NCBI GenBank assembly: GCA_033220425.1
Contig: CM065651.1
Coordinates: forward strand, 496,001-560,000
DNA length: 64,000 nt
Direction of reading: 5' to 3'
From: Lepraria neglecta
Lineage: Eukaryota > Ascomycota > Lecanoromycetes > Lecanorales > Stereocaulaceae
In this document: one piece after another, positions 47,967 to 58,704 of the stretch
Layout: the number at the start of each line of letters is the position of its first letter
Numbering within the stretch: the first letter of the stretch is position 1
The notes under the pieces: model-generated
Databases searched by the model: none
What the model was told of the DNA's origin: nothing
The model's input: the letters and a program-made list of their open reading frames with translations, nothing else
Made by a program: the position numbers and the translations under genes

Positions 47967-49133
47967 TTACAGTACTTCATTTCCCCCCCCAACAAATGAC
48001 TCGTCCTGGATAACGAACCTTATGGCTGATCGAACCACCTCAATTCGGACCGACTCTTCAACACCAAATGCATGGTCCAGTCTTTCTAATTCGGCCCAAA
48101 TATTTGCCAAAGGACTCCTAATGATGTTTCGAAAGTCTGGTCGATCCGCATCCAGAGCGTTGAGATACTCCTCGACTCGTTTCCTTCCTCCGAGGTCAGA
48201 AGAAACAGGATCAAGCTCCGTGTAGGACCTGTGTGGGAGACTGGCGACAACGTGTAGTGGAGCAGACAGAACGAAGTCGAGATCGATCATTGCTTTTACG
48301 TTGAAATCGTCGTCAATAAGTAGATTATGTGGGCCTAAGTCTCGGTTGGCCAGCCCAAAAGTATCCTCGGTATAGTCATCAACGACTGAGTTTGTGCATA
48401 GGCTAAACAGGGCGGGGAGGTCTCCACGGTTAAGGGTCTCTGTCTCGAAAAATCCGTAGGCTGTAGAACGTTTATCACGATGCGATGCCACCGCCTGGTA
48501 GTATTGTTTGGGTTTCTTAAATGGGCCCTGAGCCGTCTCGACATCGGGGCCAACTTCAAAGCCATCCGAAGACTGAAAGATCGAGCCAATCCTGTCCATT
48601 CGAACGTTGGCAAGTTTGACCTGGATCTGTGCCATTTGCCTCAGGAAATGCGAGTCCTGTTCCGGGGTAGCATTTGCCAATCTTTTTATAGCAGGTTTTC
48701 CTAGCATACATTCCATCAAGACGAAGGGCCAGCCGATCGTCTCATTGCTTGCGTCATATGAATAAACCTCGGGGACCGGTATGTCTGTTTTTTGCCTGTC
48801 GAGCATTAATCTATAACGTCTGCAATATCCAGTCTAGTCTTACCGGATCAATCTGTGAGCTGCGACTTCACTGCTGACTCGCGTCTCCCGATTGGATGCG
48901 AAGCGCCCGTGCTGCTCGTCGACTGGACAGTAGAGGCGGGCGACCCATTTCATACCATCCTCAAAGTTTATCTCTTTGATTACGTGCTCAGAATCTGACG
49001 CTGCCTTGGTTGAAAGGGTGCAACGGGAGTTTGGACGGAGAGACGAGCAATGAGCCGTCAATTTCTCAGCCACAATGCCTGGATTGAAGTCGCCCTTTCG
49101 TATCAAACGGCCCCATGAACAGTCCGAGCCCAT
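47967..49133 (-). CDS. Aminoglycoside phosphotransferase-family (APH) protein
   Basis: Predicted 372 residues in two exons, 49133-48844 and 48795-47967 (48-bp intron, phase 2). The N-lobe region contains the RLYCPVD strand and the hinge-like WPFVLMECM. The catalytic loop is NRDLGPHNLL (about residues 247-256), where Asp249 and Asn254 stand in the HxDxxxxN pattern with Asn in place of His, a change common in fungal members. The metal-binding loop is IDLDF (267-271). Fungi have many such kinase-like proteins, few of them with known substrates, and antibiotic resistance is not implied. No link to the terpene cluster is visible. Confidence 0.8.
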
Positions 49134-49619
49134 GATGATTTCGCGACTCGACTGATGTCAATACTTCATTGAGCAAAGGAAATCAGTGTGACATGCTAAC
49201 CTTTGAATCAGACAGTAAGATGTGGGGCTAGGAATTGGCGTGCATTGGGGGCCCTACAAGACGTAATCAAAAAGCGGAAACGAAAGACATGTGGGAATTT
49301 TGACTCTTAAGTACTAGGAGTTGCAGGCATGCTAGTCTTAGAAAGAGTCAGGACGCAGACCCCGGTCTGCCAATAAGGCCTAAGTCACACCGCATTAGAC
49401 CCCGTTTGGATATACATTCACGGTTCCACCTTCCTCGGCCAGCACACCAGCCTGCAGGTCTCCACCGCCTTCGACGCGAGAAGAAGACTAGGCGACATCT
49501 TCCGACATGAAAGGAGACTCTCAATCTTCTTGACAGCTTTTCCGCTACTGCAAGGCCAGCGGAGACGCTAAATCTTCTGCAGCCACGCTATTCCTACTTT
49601 ATTATTAACCCCTGAGCAG

Positions 49620-49745
49620 CGGTGTGATCAATCACATGTGGGCCTTTGTTTCTACGCTAAGACGCCCAAGTAAGGCGGAAGCACTACTGTGGAGAACATG
49701 AGCTTTGACTCTTTACCGGGCAATAGCAGTCACCAAAGCCCACTA
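49620..49745 (+). repeat. Dispersed repeat, copy B
   Basis: Shares AGCGGTGTGATCAA, TTTCTACGCTAAGAC and the CAAGTAAGGCGGAAGC to TTTACCGG block with copy D. The right part diverges. Confidence 0.6.
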
Positions 49746-49826
49746 CCGGGTTTATCTTATGGATCCTACAATCTACGAATTTCGTAGAAAAAGCACTGCA
49801 ACTAAGTTATACGAAGGTGACGAAAA

Positions 49827-50619
49827 GGTTCGCAAAAGCCGCACTCAACTATCTAGCTGTTGTATCCCAACATAAACCTCGTCTGGCAACGTTCTCAGTA
49901 TACTTGATCGTTTCTTTTCACTCCGTTGTGTCTCCTGCTGAGCTGACACCTTCCTCGTCAGATTCCTTCTCCTTGAGCTTGGTTCTCACAACGGCACCAT
50001 TCTACTCGGTGGCTATGATGTCAGCCTACGGACACTGCAGCATATAAGGAAGAGCTGGAGGCAATATAGGGAGGTGTACATACCCAGTGAGGACCGCGGT
50101 GGGAGGCCTAAGGCTCTACACCACCTGCTAGAAGAAGAGCTTCTGGCGTATTTGGAACAACGTCCTATGGCCTCTTCCTTCTGGATGAATTCGACGTCCG
50201 AGTCGGTGAGGCTACAATCTGGAGAGCTCTCACCCGCCTTGGTTGGTCTCGGAAGAAGTACCGCAAAATTGCTAAAGAACGCAATCGAGAGCTTCGAAAA
50301 GCTTGGATCAGGAGACATCAGGATATTGTGGAGCTCTGTTCAACAGACAATACATATTGAGAGTTTCTGAACTTAGCAGTAGAGGCTCAAGAATGGGTTG
50401 AATAAGGGCATTAATAATGCACTTAGACAAGTAGAGGAGTCAGACGAAGAAGGAGACACATAATCATATATAAGTTAGCACTGGCAGAAACAGCCCTAAG
50501 CGTAGCGAAATGCAGCACCGCGGAAGCCAGTGCCGTGAATGCCAGTGCCGTGAACGACGTCCGCAGTAATCAAGCTTTGTTCAGGACGAATATCAGGGTG
50601 TTGGGGCCTTTTGCGAACC
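49827..50619. mobile_element. Relic of a Tc1-type transposon
   Basis: 12-bp perfect inverted ends (GGTTCGCAAAAG at 49827-49838 and its complement at 50608-50619), with weaker pairing inward. The interior contains the helix-turn-helix part of a DDE_3 transposase (50074-50345). At under 0.8 kb it is an internally deleted copy. The segment 49870-49925 is about 85% alike to 60652-60707. Confidence 0.45.
50074..50345 (+). pseudogene. Tc1-like transposase N-terminal fragment
   Basis: Begins with a helix-turn-helix block (RGGRPKALHHLLEEELLAYL). After a one-base frame change near 50160 it continues in another frame (FDVRVGEATIWRALTRLGW, then KKYRKIAKERN), matching the usual order in fungal DDE_3 transposases. 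It stops before any catalytic Asp. Non-functional. Confidence 0.65.
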
Positions 50620-51309
50620 CTAGGGTCAAGAAGGGCTAGGAAGGAGAGGAGTCAGAAATAGAGCATCCAGAAATGGTGGAATGACCAGGAATGGAGGAGC
50701 CAGAACTGGAGGAGCCAGAATTACCTCCCGAGGATAAGCATCGGAGGGTAAACATTGGAGGTTTCTATGGTTGCAGTCCATCCGAGAGATAGTTCGACGG
50801 TTATGAAAATCAATGGTGATGGCGATTCTTGGTCGCCTCCTCTTCCCTAAGTATCTCTTGAAAACGTGAGTGGTTATACACAGACATGCCGGCTGGACTA
50901 GCACAAGGCGATATACTGGACAGGAGCTGTCCGAACGTTCTGTTGCATCGCGTTGGTGGATATGATATTCGATATGCGATCAACATGGAAATAATATGGA
51001 TCAAGGGTGCGAGCCACTGGGTAAACAAGGCGAAGAGGTGCACTGTTCAAGATCACTTTGGCTTCGTATGGGAAAGCAATGACTTATTGGAGTCGAGTGA
51101 AAGCCTTTGGAGCCGAACGTATATTCCTTGCCATGGTTGGAGGCGTCTTCATGGCCCAGGTGAATCGTAGGATACAGTTAAGGGATTTGCCATAAATTAC
51201 CTCTGGACCCAGCCGACTTTTTCGTGTGAGACCGAAGGATTGCATAGTACTTTTCATTCCGCACAGCTCTCAGCCGCGCGTCAAGCTCGTTTTCCTTTAC
51301 CATTGCCTC

Positions 51310-52086
51310 CTATATATACAGATCTCCATTCTTCATCTTTGCCACTTGCCTCGCCGATTGTATATTGAAAAGATAGTAGGGTTCCGTTCTGGCGATGCTT
51401 AGGTCTACAAGGAGCCCCGCCTTGTAATTCCTTGACCGAATATCTCCCGGGTATATGCCACAACGTTGCATCTTCTTCAGGTCCCGCAGTATCTTATCTG
51501 CAGCTTTTCCAGTCAGGGGGGTATCTTCCTGGATCAAATCTTTTATAATGGCTCGGAAAGGCTGTCGCTGGGAGACAGGCTTGGAGTACTCGTCACCGGG
51601 TCGGTCCCAATCCGATATATGGAATTTGCGCTTTAGCTGCTCTTTAACTGAGGCTGGAAGAGTGATGTAACCGTGACAGAGGACCGCAACCTTTCCATTC
51701 AGATTCTTATCTTGGAGCCGCCCATAAGCGCGGCATTCGTTATAGAATGGATCCGAGTGGGCCTGTAGAAGGTCGTCGGTAACCAGATCGTTCTCTTTGC
51801 CCACTAGCCCTGCTCGCTGCTCCTTAAAGTCACAAAATTTGAACTAGGGTATCAATACCTCCTCAGCAGCGCTCAGATTAGGGACTTGGTAAGAATGATG
51901 CTATACCATCTTTAATGCATACGCGGCAGACTCTATAGCGGCTTCGAAAACGTGCGTATGGCCTTCAGAGTCCTTGTCGCTGAGAAGACGGCGGAACGTG
52001 ACGGCTGGCTTAGGAGTATCGAACGGACGAAGCTTAGGACCTTCGCATTGAGGAAGAGGCTTATTGTACTGAGGGATTGTAACCAT
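51310..52086 (-). CDS. FTA2-like protein (kinetochore Sim4 subunit family)
   Basis: Predicted 237 residues in two exons, 52086-51907 and 51843-51310 (63-bp intron, phase 0). The sequence follows the fungal FTA2 family: CEGPKLRPF at the start, a kinase-like N-lobe remnant (VFEAAIESAAYALKMVKF), ECRAYGRL, KVAVLCHGY, RQPFRAIIKDLI and YPGDIRSRNYKAGLLVDLS. The canonical FTA2 is a Sim4/CENP-family kinetochore subunit, but ascomycetes carry many dispersed FTA2-like genes of unknown role, and this one stands alone among transposon relics. The stop comes right after NGDLYI, and the same frame stays open for about 35 further codons, so it may be slightly shortened. Confidence 0.7.
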
Positions 52087-52393
52087 GTTTCACTTTTTTT
52101 GTTCTGAGACATCGAAGTTGCAAGAATTTATTTTGGGGTGATATAGCGGCTAAGACTTTGCTGGATCGCAGGACTACGGCTTCTGCTGCTCATTTACTTT
52201 AATGAGACCGCAATAGGAACCTATTGGATATGGGTACGGATCCTCCTTGGACCCACCTTTAAGCGGCGTGACCAGTACCGTATACGAGCCCTGATAGATA
52301 GCTCGGCGTTACGCCAAGGGGGGCCTGCCCGCCCGTGTCCAGATTTATTGGTAGCGGATCACTAAATCAGAACAGCCAAGAGCCTCTTAGAGC

Positions 52394-52421
52394 ACCCTTT
52401 AGCCTTGTAAGGCTAAAGGGT
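52394..52421. other. Hairpin with 13-bp perfect stem
   Basis: ACCCTTTAGCCTT and its exact complement are separated by only two bases (GT). It lies 22 bp outside the inverted-repeat element that follows. Function unknown. Confidence 0.6.
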
Positions 52422-52443
52422 ATCGCTTACTACACTACGTTGC

Positions 52444-52896
52444 GGTGGACAAAAAAGCCCGATAATCCGCGCTACTAACCGAGAACCCCACCCAAATTTG
52501 TATACTGGAAGAAGATGCCATGGGGGCGGTAAAGCTAATAACCCGGTACGGAGATGGAAGCAAGAAATGGGCCTGAAATACTACTTTGATTACCCTGGTT
52601 CTCCAGATCTAGCACGGATTGAAAACCTATGGCAGGCACCAAAACAGGCATTACGAAAGGTGCCTCATTGGGACGATCAATCAATGCGCGCAATTATTAA
52701 TGACGCATGGGATGGTATTTCGCAGCCGTTTATAAACGAACGTGTACATACAATGCCAGATAGATTACGTGCCGTTATAGCTGGCGAGGGCGCAATGACA
52801 GGTTATTAAATGGTGTATAGTAAGATGGAGATGCAGATACAAATTTTGGTGGGGTTTTCGGTTAGTAGCGCGGATTATCGGGCTTTTTTGTCCACC
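52444..52896. mobile_element. Internally deleted Tc1/mariner-type element
   Basis: Inverted repeats of about 59 bp (52444-52502 and 52837-52896) begin GGTGGACAAAAAAGCCCG and match almost perfectly. The 453-bp element contains only the C-terminal part of a transposase. The near-identical ends and lack of RIP suggest recent movement. No clear TA duplication is seen. Confidence 0.75.
52498..52809 (+). pseudogene. Tc1-like transposase C-terminal fragment
   Basis: 103 open codons including YPGSPDLARIENLW, the block around the third catalytic acidic residue (Glu in xPDLxxIENLW) of Tc1/mariner transposases, followed by a helical tail. The first two catalytic Asp residues are absent, so this is a remnant. 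Confidence 0.75.
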
Positions 52897-53246
52897 ACGA
52901 GACTACATAATAAGGCGTTTTTTGACGTAGTTCCTTAAGGACCACATTCCAACGCCTAACCCTGCCTTTCACCAAGCGAAGGCCCAGCCATCCTCTCTCG
53001 ATGTATATATGCTGGCTCCCGGCGATGTTCTCGCTCACCAGTCCTCTCGAATGGGTTATCGAATGGTCCCGATAATCGACGTGATTGCCTCTCGTGCTCT
53101 AGTTCTTGGACAACAGAATCGTTCCTAAGCCAGGGAGCGCTGATGTTGATGCCTATCTGTCGTTGTGTCGCTTCATCTGGTGGTAACTTATGCTTCAGCG
53201 TGCATCCACGTCGTGTGGCTTCAAAGTCACAATGACCGGTCCGGAG

Positions 53247-55262
53247 CTAGAATGTACAGTATATCTTGTTTCGATTCTCGTCATGGGTTCGAGAAGGGAA
53301 TGTCTCCCTTGTGATAGGCATATAGGCGGGTGGAGTTCGTGACGTTTGACGAAGACTGTCTGTCAAGCTTCCCGTATGGACTTTTGAGCTAGATCCAGCT
53401 ATAGTGAATTCACCGTGTTCGTGCCTTGGTGTAGGAGTATAGTGTTTTGCAGGTGGTTGCTGCAGCGGTGTTGAAGTATGCTGAGAGGTGGGGGTAGGAG
53501 TAGGATACACAGCACGCCCAAATCCCTGAGAGTGCTGGGTTCCATTCTCCTGCATCTCATTCTCTCGTTTCCTCTTCATATTTTTGGTAGCAATATCGTC
53601 CGGCCGTCTAATCGGGCGTGACATCCCATTCCCCCACATTTCAAATTCATCACAATATTTGGAGATGTGACGCTGAGCCCCACATTTGCCACAACGCTCA
53701 TGACACCCTGACCAAAAGTGTTCCGAGGACCGGCACCCCCAGCAAATTGCCGGTAAGGGGCAATCCCAGTGGCTGTGCAAATCACGGCAGGCGTAATTGT
53801 CACATTGGGAGATTTTGCTCTGCGATAGTGCAGGCAGTATTGTGTTAGCAGAAGAACCAGGCTTGAAAGGCCTTCGTGGACGCGCGATGCCTGTGTAAGG
53901 ATCGATTTCGAAATCCTCGCAGTGTTTGCTAATATGGCCTTCAGAGCAACATTTCGTGCATGTCATAGGACAGTCTGGGGTAAAGTGATTTTTTGAGCGG
54001 CAACCCCAGCATTTCTTCTTCAGAGGGCAATCGAAGTGGCTGTGGAAGCTATTGCAGCCGTAATTGTCGCACCTATCAATGAATTCTGGCAGCGGTGAGT
54101 CCGTGGAAGGTGCGATACGAGCACGCTTGGCTGAACAATCATCGTCGCCAAGAACTGTTACCTCGGTCTGGTGGTTGTTCCAGGGAGCGGCAATGGGAGA
54201 ACGTGAGGATGAACAATGAGATGTGCTCAAATCAGTAGAGAGTTTCCTTACGTATTTACTCGTTGCTTCCGACTTAGTCGTATCACAGCGTAGAGCTTTG
54301 GGTGCTTCCGGCACTGATGGTGATGGTGGGCTGTAATTAGATGATCGAGATGCTGAACGGGCCATGTTTGATGGTGTTCTCTGGCCCTTGCTATGATCGC
54401 TTGTAACAGGTCGTTTGATTCCTCTTGATCTCGCAACTGCTGATTTCAGGTCGATTTTTATTCTTTCCTCCTCCTCTTCGTCCTCTTCAAACATAGAGAA
54501 ACTTTGCTCGCTGTCGATTGGGGTTAAAGCAAGGCGACCTGGAGTACCGGGTTCGTGAGGACACCCATCGACGCTAGGGAAGCGAAAGGGGGTGAAATCG
54601 CGGCCTTCGGATACCTGAGTGGATTCGCGCGTTCTGTCACTTTGGGGCTCGGCGACAGCTAGACGAGCGATTTCGACTTCGCCCAATTCCCAGTGCATAG
54701 CCTCGCATTCGCTCCAGGAAATTCCGAGTACGGTTGCTATAGGTTGCCAGAGATCGGCTCTGTACCTAAGAGTATCATCAGTACTGGAGCGTCTCAAAGA
54801 GATTTCGATTAAAGCCAGGCTGATAGGTCCGAAAGATAACTCGAATCCATACCTTGCATACAGTCTCGCCAGTCTGATTTGCTTCTCGACATATGGCTGG
54901 AACTTGAGGTCATGCTTGAGGTGATTTTTATAGCGCATCGCGCAACTCATGGCACTGCGACCGGGCATTTCCAAACTAACATCATTCCATTCTTTGCCAG
55001 ATCTACGTAGTCTAACAACCTTTTTATCCTCAGCCTCAGACCATCTTGGGCGTTTTGCTGGCCGGCTGATAGGCAGTTTTTTTTTAGGTTGGCGCCGTTT
55101 CCCTGGAGCTCGACAAGGGTTGGGGTTCTGCTTGAAGGGTATCTGTGAGGTTTTCGGAAGACTGGTTGGCGGTGTAACGAGCAGTTGCTGGTGTTGCTGG
55201 TGTCGAATAGGTGGACTCGCAGGGGCCGGGGTGGTAGCGAGATGGGATGTTGTGTTGCCCAT
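53247..55262 (-). CDS. SANT/Myb protein with six zinc knuckles
   Basis: A single 671-codon frame. A proline-rich N-terminus is followed by a SANT/Myb-like helix-turn-helix (RPRWSEAEDKKVVRL ... RYKNH, residues 71-115), an acidic Glu run near 260-267, and two tandem copies of a Cys/His module (398-448 and 487-537). Each module has one C-x4-C-type pair and two CCHC knuckles (for example CWGCRSKNHFTPDC and CTKCCSEGHISKHC). Probably a nuclear nucleic-acid-binding protein. It is related to the gene at 58705-59943. Sequence upstream of the ATG in another frame (55265-55330) still resembles the start of that paralogue (ISKSVSFPSS), so the present start may follow an indel. Confidence 0.75.
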   Translation of the reverse strand: MGNTTSHLATTPAPASPPIRHQQHQQLLVTPPTSLPKTSQIPFKQNPNPCRAPGKRRQPKKKLPISRPAKRPRWSEAEDKKVVRLRRSGKEWNDVSLEMPGRSAMSCAMRYKNHLKHDLKFQPYVEKQIRLARLYARYGFELSFGPISLALIEISLRRSSTDDTLRYRADLWQPIATVLGISWSECEAMHWELGEVEIARLAVAEPQSDRTRESTQVSEGRDFTPFRFPSVDGCPHEPGTPGRLALTPIDSEQSFSMFEEDEEEEERIKIDLKSAVARSRGIKRPVTSDHSKGQRTPSNMARSASRSSNYSPPSPSVPEAPKALRCDTTKSEATSKYVRKLSTDLSTSHCSSSRSPIAAPWNNHQTEVTVLGDDDCSAKRARIAPSTDSPLPEFIDRCDNYGCNSFHSHFDCPLKKKCWGCRSKNHFTPDCPMTCTKCCSEGHISKHCEDFEIDPYTGIARPRRPFKPGSSANTILPALSQSKISQCDNYACRDLHSHWDCPLPAICWGCRSSEHFWSGCHERCGKCGAQRHISKYCDEFEMWGNGMSRPIRRPDDIATKNMKRKRENEMQENGTQHSQGFGRAVYPTPTPTSQHTSTPLQQPPAKHYTPTPRHEHGEFTIAGSSSKVHTGSLTDSLRQTSRTPPAYMPITRETFPSRTHDENRNKIYCTF

Positions 55263-56903
55263 GACGGTGGCGGAAGCTTGGGATGGCTTGACGGGAACGA
55301 GACTGATTTGGAGATTGGAGGAGGTGCTGTCGTCCTCAAAGGTGGAGGGGACGGACTGGCCTCGAGATAATTCCTGATGTCTAGCTCAAAACCATTCAGG
55401 GTGTAGGTCGTCCTTGGTCGGTCTTTGCAAGACAGGGACCTCGACTTTAGACTAACGAGACCCTTGTACCTCGACGACTATTGGAGGTACCGTTGTTGCA
55501 GATGTAATGTTGAAAGTTAGTATATCTTGTACCAAGTTTAGAAGAGCGGTGCGAAAATCTCATTTCAAGCCCGACGGTTGGAAAGTATTGGTGAGAATAG
55601 TTAAAGGGTCGGAATTCTGATTTAGGAGAGTGAAGGAAAGATAGAAGAAGATAAGGATAGATTATAGGTAGGAAAGCCTACGCTGGCCTGCAATTTCGCC
55701 TTGATGCATCCCGGGACGGGGTTAGATTAGCAAGCCAATCGCTGGACTTGCGGGCTTCCACGGCCGAAGACTGATATCGAAATTAAGAACTTCATCAAGG
55801 AGGGATCAAGGCCCGCCCTATGCCGCTGTGCAAAAGGCGTCAGGGAATATGTGATAGGGCTAGTAGTTCGAGAGGAGGTAATAGTGCACTTGTTATTGTG
55901 AAAGAGTTCAATCTATGGTGGGATATTGATTGCTATATTTATGTGCACGACGAAACCGGTACCTTGACTGCACCATTCTGGATCATTGCCGAAAGAAAAG
56001 GTTACGGCTGTCTGGATCGTGACCATTGCTTGCATCGCCTCGTCCATTGGGGCCTTCCAGGCATCATCTTGAGCTCGAAATGTGCTGGCCATGCTGATGT
56101 TTGACTTGGTAATTTCATTTGGCGGTGACAATTGGCGGGATAAGTCTCCCTTAGATCACCACCCTACACTGGCCCGCCCCACGACGCCTCGTCCGACGTG
56201 GTTTACCACATGTGGGAACCGCTTCTCGAAGCGCACGAGGGACAAGAGAGTTTCAGAACCAGGATGTGCGACGAAGCGCGACATCTCTGTGGAGAACAAG
56301 GAGCTTTGACTCTCTCCCGGCCAGCGGTACGCACCGGCTTTTGGCACACACAAAGGTAAAGCATCTGTACGATTGCCGCGACCCCTTTCAGTCTGCATGA
56401 GTGCAACTGCGCCTGGTGCATACTGCTTATTGGACATGGTTGCATCGAGAATTTCCAAGAGTGCTGTAATTAACGAGTTTACTAAGATATTTCAAATTCT
56501 CAACAAGTCCTTTACCAAGCCTAATGACTGGAGTCCCTGAAGATTGCGCGTATCCCTCTAATACAACGCTGCTCTGATTTGTCAGAAAAACAGTCTTTGT
56601 ATTGAAGGCTGCCGAGATCGACTCCGCATCCTAGAGCCGAAGCCACAAGTATAATAACTACCATTGGGAAACACACGAAGAAAAATGACGCAAATATCAA
56701 GAGCGCTCATCCCCGTAGTTGTTGTCACGTCGACCAACTAAGAAAGAGTAATAAAATCATAATCAAAGTTGCAACCATTCAAATCCTAGCCTTCACCTCC
56801 CCCTTTCTCCACGCCTTCGTTCTAGTTGTCGCTGCAATTATTAGTCACCTAATGGACCGAATCTCCGCATGATGATACGACTTACCATCGCCGTATTCTA
56901 AGC
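55263..56903. other. Intergenic region
   Basis: No supported gene. Open frames near 55820-56458 overlap on both strands and lack recognisable domains. Copy C of the dispersed repeat lies at 56287-56420. Confidence 0.5.
56287..56420 (+). repeat. Dispersed repeat, copy C
   Basis: Shares TGTGGAGAACAAG.GAGCTTTGAC, CACCGGCTT and the right-hand block CGATTG.CGCG...CTTTCAGTC with copy A. Confidence 0.55.
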
Positions 56904-57140
56904 TTATTTCAAATACTTCTCTTGAATCTCAACCTTCGGTCCACCATTTTTTGACATACATTCATAGAACCATCGGTTTTCTCCCGAACCAATGAGCGGA
57001 AGTTCATGCTTCCAAATAACCTTCACGACCTCCAATTCACCTTTCGGGATGGTCCCGAATTTCAAAAATGACCTCGGACCCTTTGTTACTGTATCACCAC
57101 GATTGAACTTTTGTTCCGGTCTGACCCAGGTTTGGGTCAT
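56904..57140 (-). CDS. Hypothetical 78-residue protein
   Basis: Compact open frame with a KFNRGDTVTKG start, a central beta-rich segment and the end WFYECMSKNGGPKVEIQEKYLK*. The pattern (RGD-turn, Trp-Phe-Tyr, then a strand) recalls small SH3/Tudor-like folds, but I cannot assign a family. Single exon, ATG start. The opposite strand also has an open frame here, so confidence is modest. Confidence 0.4.
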   Translation of the reverse strand: MTQTWVRPEQKFNRGDTVTKGPRSFLKFGTIPKGELEVVKVIWKHELPLIGSGENRWFYECMSKNGGPKVEIQEKYLK

Positions 57141-58704
57141 TTCACGACAGCGTAATCGAATAATGAAGTTCTGCTTGACTATGACGGGCCTTAGTAACGA
57201 TATCTCTGGTGAAAGCGAAGCTGTAGTGTCCAGGTCAGCCTTTTCTCGTCAAGAGTATGGTGTTCTCCTACAGCCTTTCAATGAGCGGGCGGCGACGGCC
57301 TTCAGCAACTGATATATACCGAGGTTGTAAAGAAGCCCCAGCAAGGAGAAGCTTAAGATGGTATTTTCAAGCATTTTCCCCTGGGGATTCAAGGCCTTTA
57401 GTAGTAAATGGGGCCAAATAGTCAGCAGAATGGCCTTTCCTTGGCAGCGCCTGGGTACTACTCTTTTGAAATACTGATACACCAATGGAATCATGTTGTA
57501 GAAATGTTGTAGGGCAATTATTCTTACCATAGGTGTGCTTTGAAGGTCTTATCAGGCACTAATGTATGCAGGTTTCTATTATTTCGAGCTAGTATGGTAA
57601 GAGTTCCGGCTCATTCTTGCTCAGGGACACGTAAGTACTCGGGCGTATTACGGCGGGTAAACCCTGCATCACCACAACTCATTGTTATTCGATGGCACCA
57701 CCTGGAGATCTCCCCTCACACATTCAAACCAGCCCTCGTCCGACGCGATTTCTCATCCGTGGAAACCGATTTGCTCCCTCTGGTATTCCTTGACTCTTGC
57801 AATAATGGTGCTTTCTGGGTTCCATCTCTTCCCTCTCCATTCGTCTCCCTCAGGGCCTAGTACTTCTACGATATACATCCCATCTCCTATCTTTTATTAA
57901 TTAAGCGAACAGGAGTGAGCTATATTTGGTCAGCATAACAGGAACGGACTCAGACAAAGGCCCCAGAGTTCTACGCCTGTGCTCGAGGAGTCGGAGAGTT
58001 TGAATCGATGACAGTTAGGTGTGGAAGACTAAAGGTAAGGAGAAATCAATCTTTACGATAATGGGAGAGTGAGCCAATCTTAGCTAAGGATTGCGTGGCT
58101 CTTCCGAAGCAGGGACGCTAATTCTGCGTTGGACGACAGGATCGTTGGCTCTTCTCAAGCCTTGAGGGGAAGGGATCTCTACTAATGCTTTCTTCAGCCG
58201 CTAGCTGTTCTAAAGCTTCTTTAGCGCGAAAAAGGGCCAATCTTTAGACGAGGTCTTCCAGAAAATGGGGCGTTCGGGTTGTTATTCCGACGTAATGAGA
58301 TAAGTCAGCGTCACTGCAAGCTTCGCTTACTCGCTGCAGTCATTACTGCTTCGATGGATCCACGTTAGGTCCTGACTCCTTCGGAAGCGGTGTGATCAAG
58401 CATGCATATCAGCGGTCTCGTCCACTGATTGACCAGTTAGGCCTTTTTTTCTACGCTAAGACACTGTATTCAAGTAAGGCAGAAGCATTACCGTGGAGAA
58501 CAAAAGAGCTTTGACCCTTTACCGGTCAAGGGTAGCCACCGGCTTCTACGCACATAGAAGTATATGAATCACTTAGTATACTAAGCATCAAAAGCATTAT
58601 GGAGTAGGTGTCTATTTCCTACCCTTCTCGATGCTTATATTTCTTTACGTACTACTACCTTTCCTCTTCTCACTCGCTTCATCCTCTCCCGTCACCATTA
58701 TTTA
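57141..58704. other. Intergenic region
   Basis: No supported gene. Minor frames (57249-57530 minus and 57540-57860 plus) look like chance. Copy D of the dispersed repeat lies at 58387-58590. Confidence 0.5.
58387..58590 (+). repeat. Dispersed repeat, copy D
   Basis: The longest match to copy B on the left (AGCGGTGTGATCAA to TTTCTACGCTAAGAC) and to copy A in the middle and right (ACTAAGCATC), so it links the family together. Confidence 0.6.

Larger units (their letters stand above)
49134..51309. other. Intergenic region with transposon relics
   Basis: Holds copy B of the dispersed repeat, a Tc1-type relic (49827-50619), a 16-bp tandem pair (CCAGTGCCGTGAA units near 50530-50560) and purine-rich short repeats near 50640-50720. 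The open frame 50886-51170 has no recognisable similarity. Confidence 0.5.
52087..53246. other. Intergenic region with a small transposon and hairpin
   Basis: Apart from the hairpin at 52394-52421 and the inverted-repeat element at 52444-52896, I see no gene. Confidence 0.6.

Noticed and set aside
49817-50047. 76-codon plus-strand frame
   Set aside because: Lies within the Tc1 relic end and a duplicated segment; no independent support.
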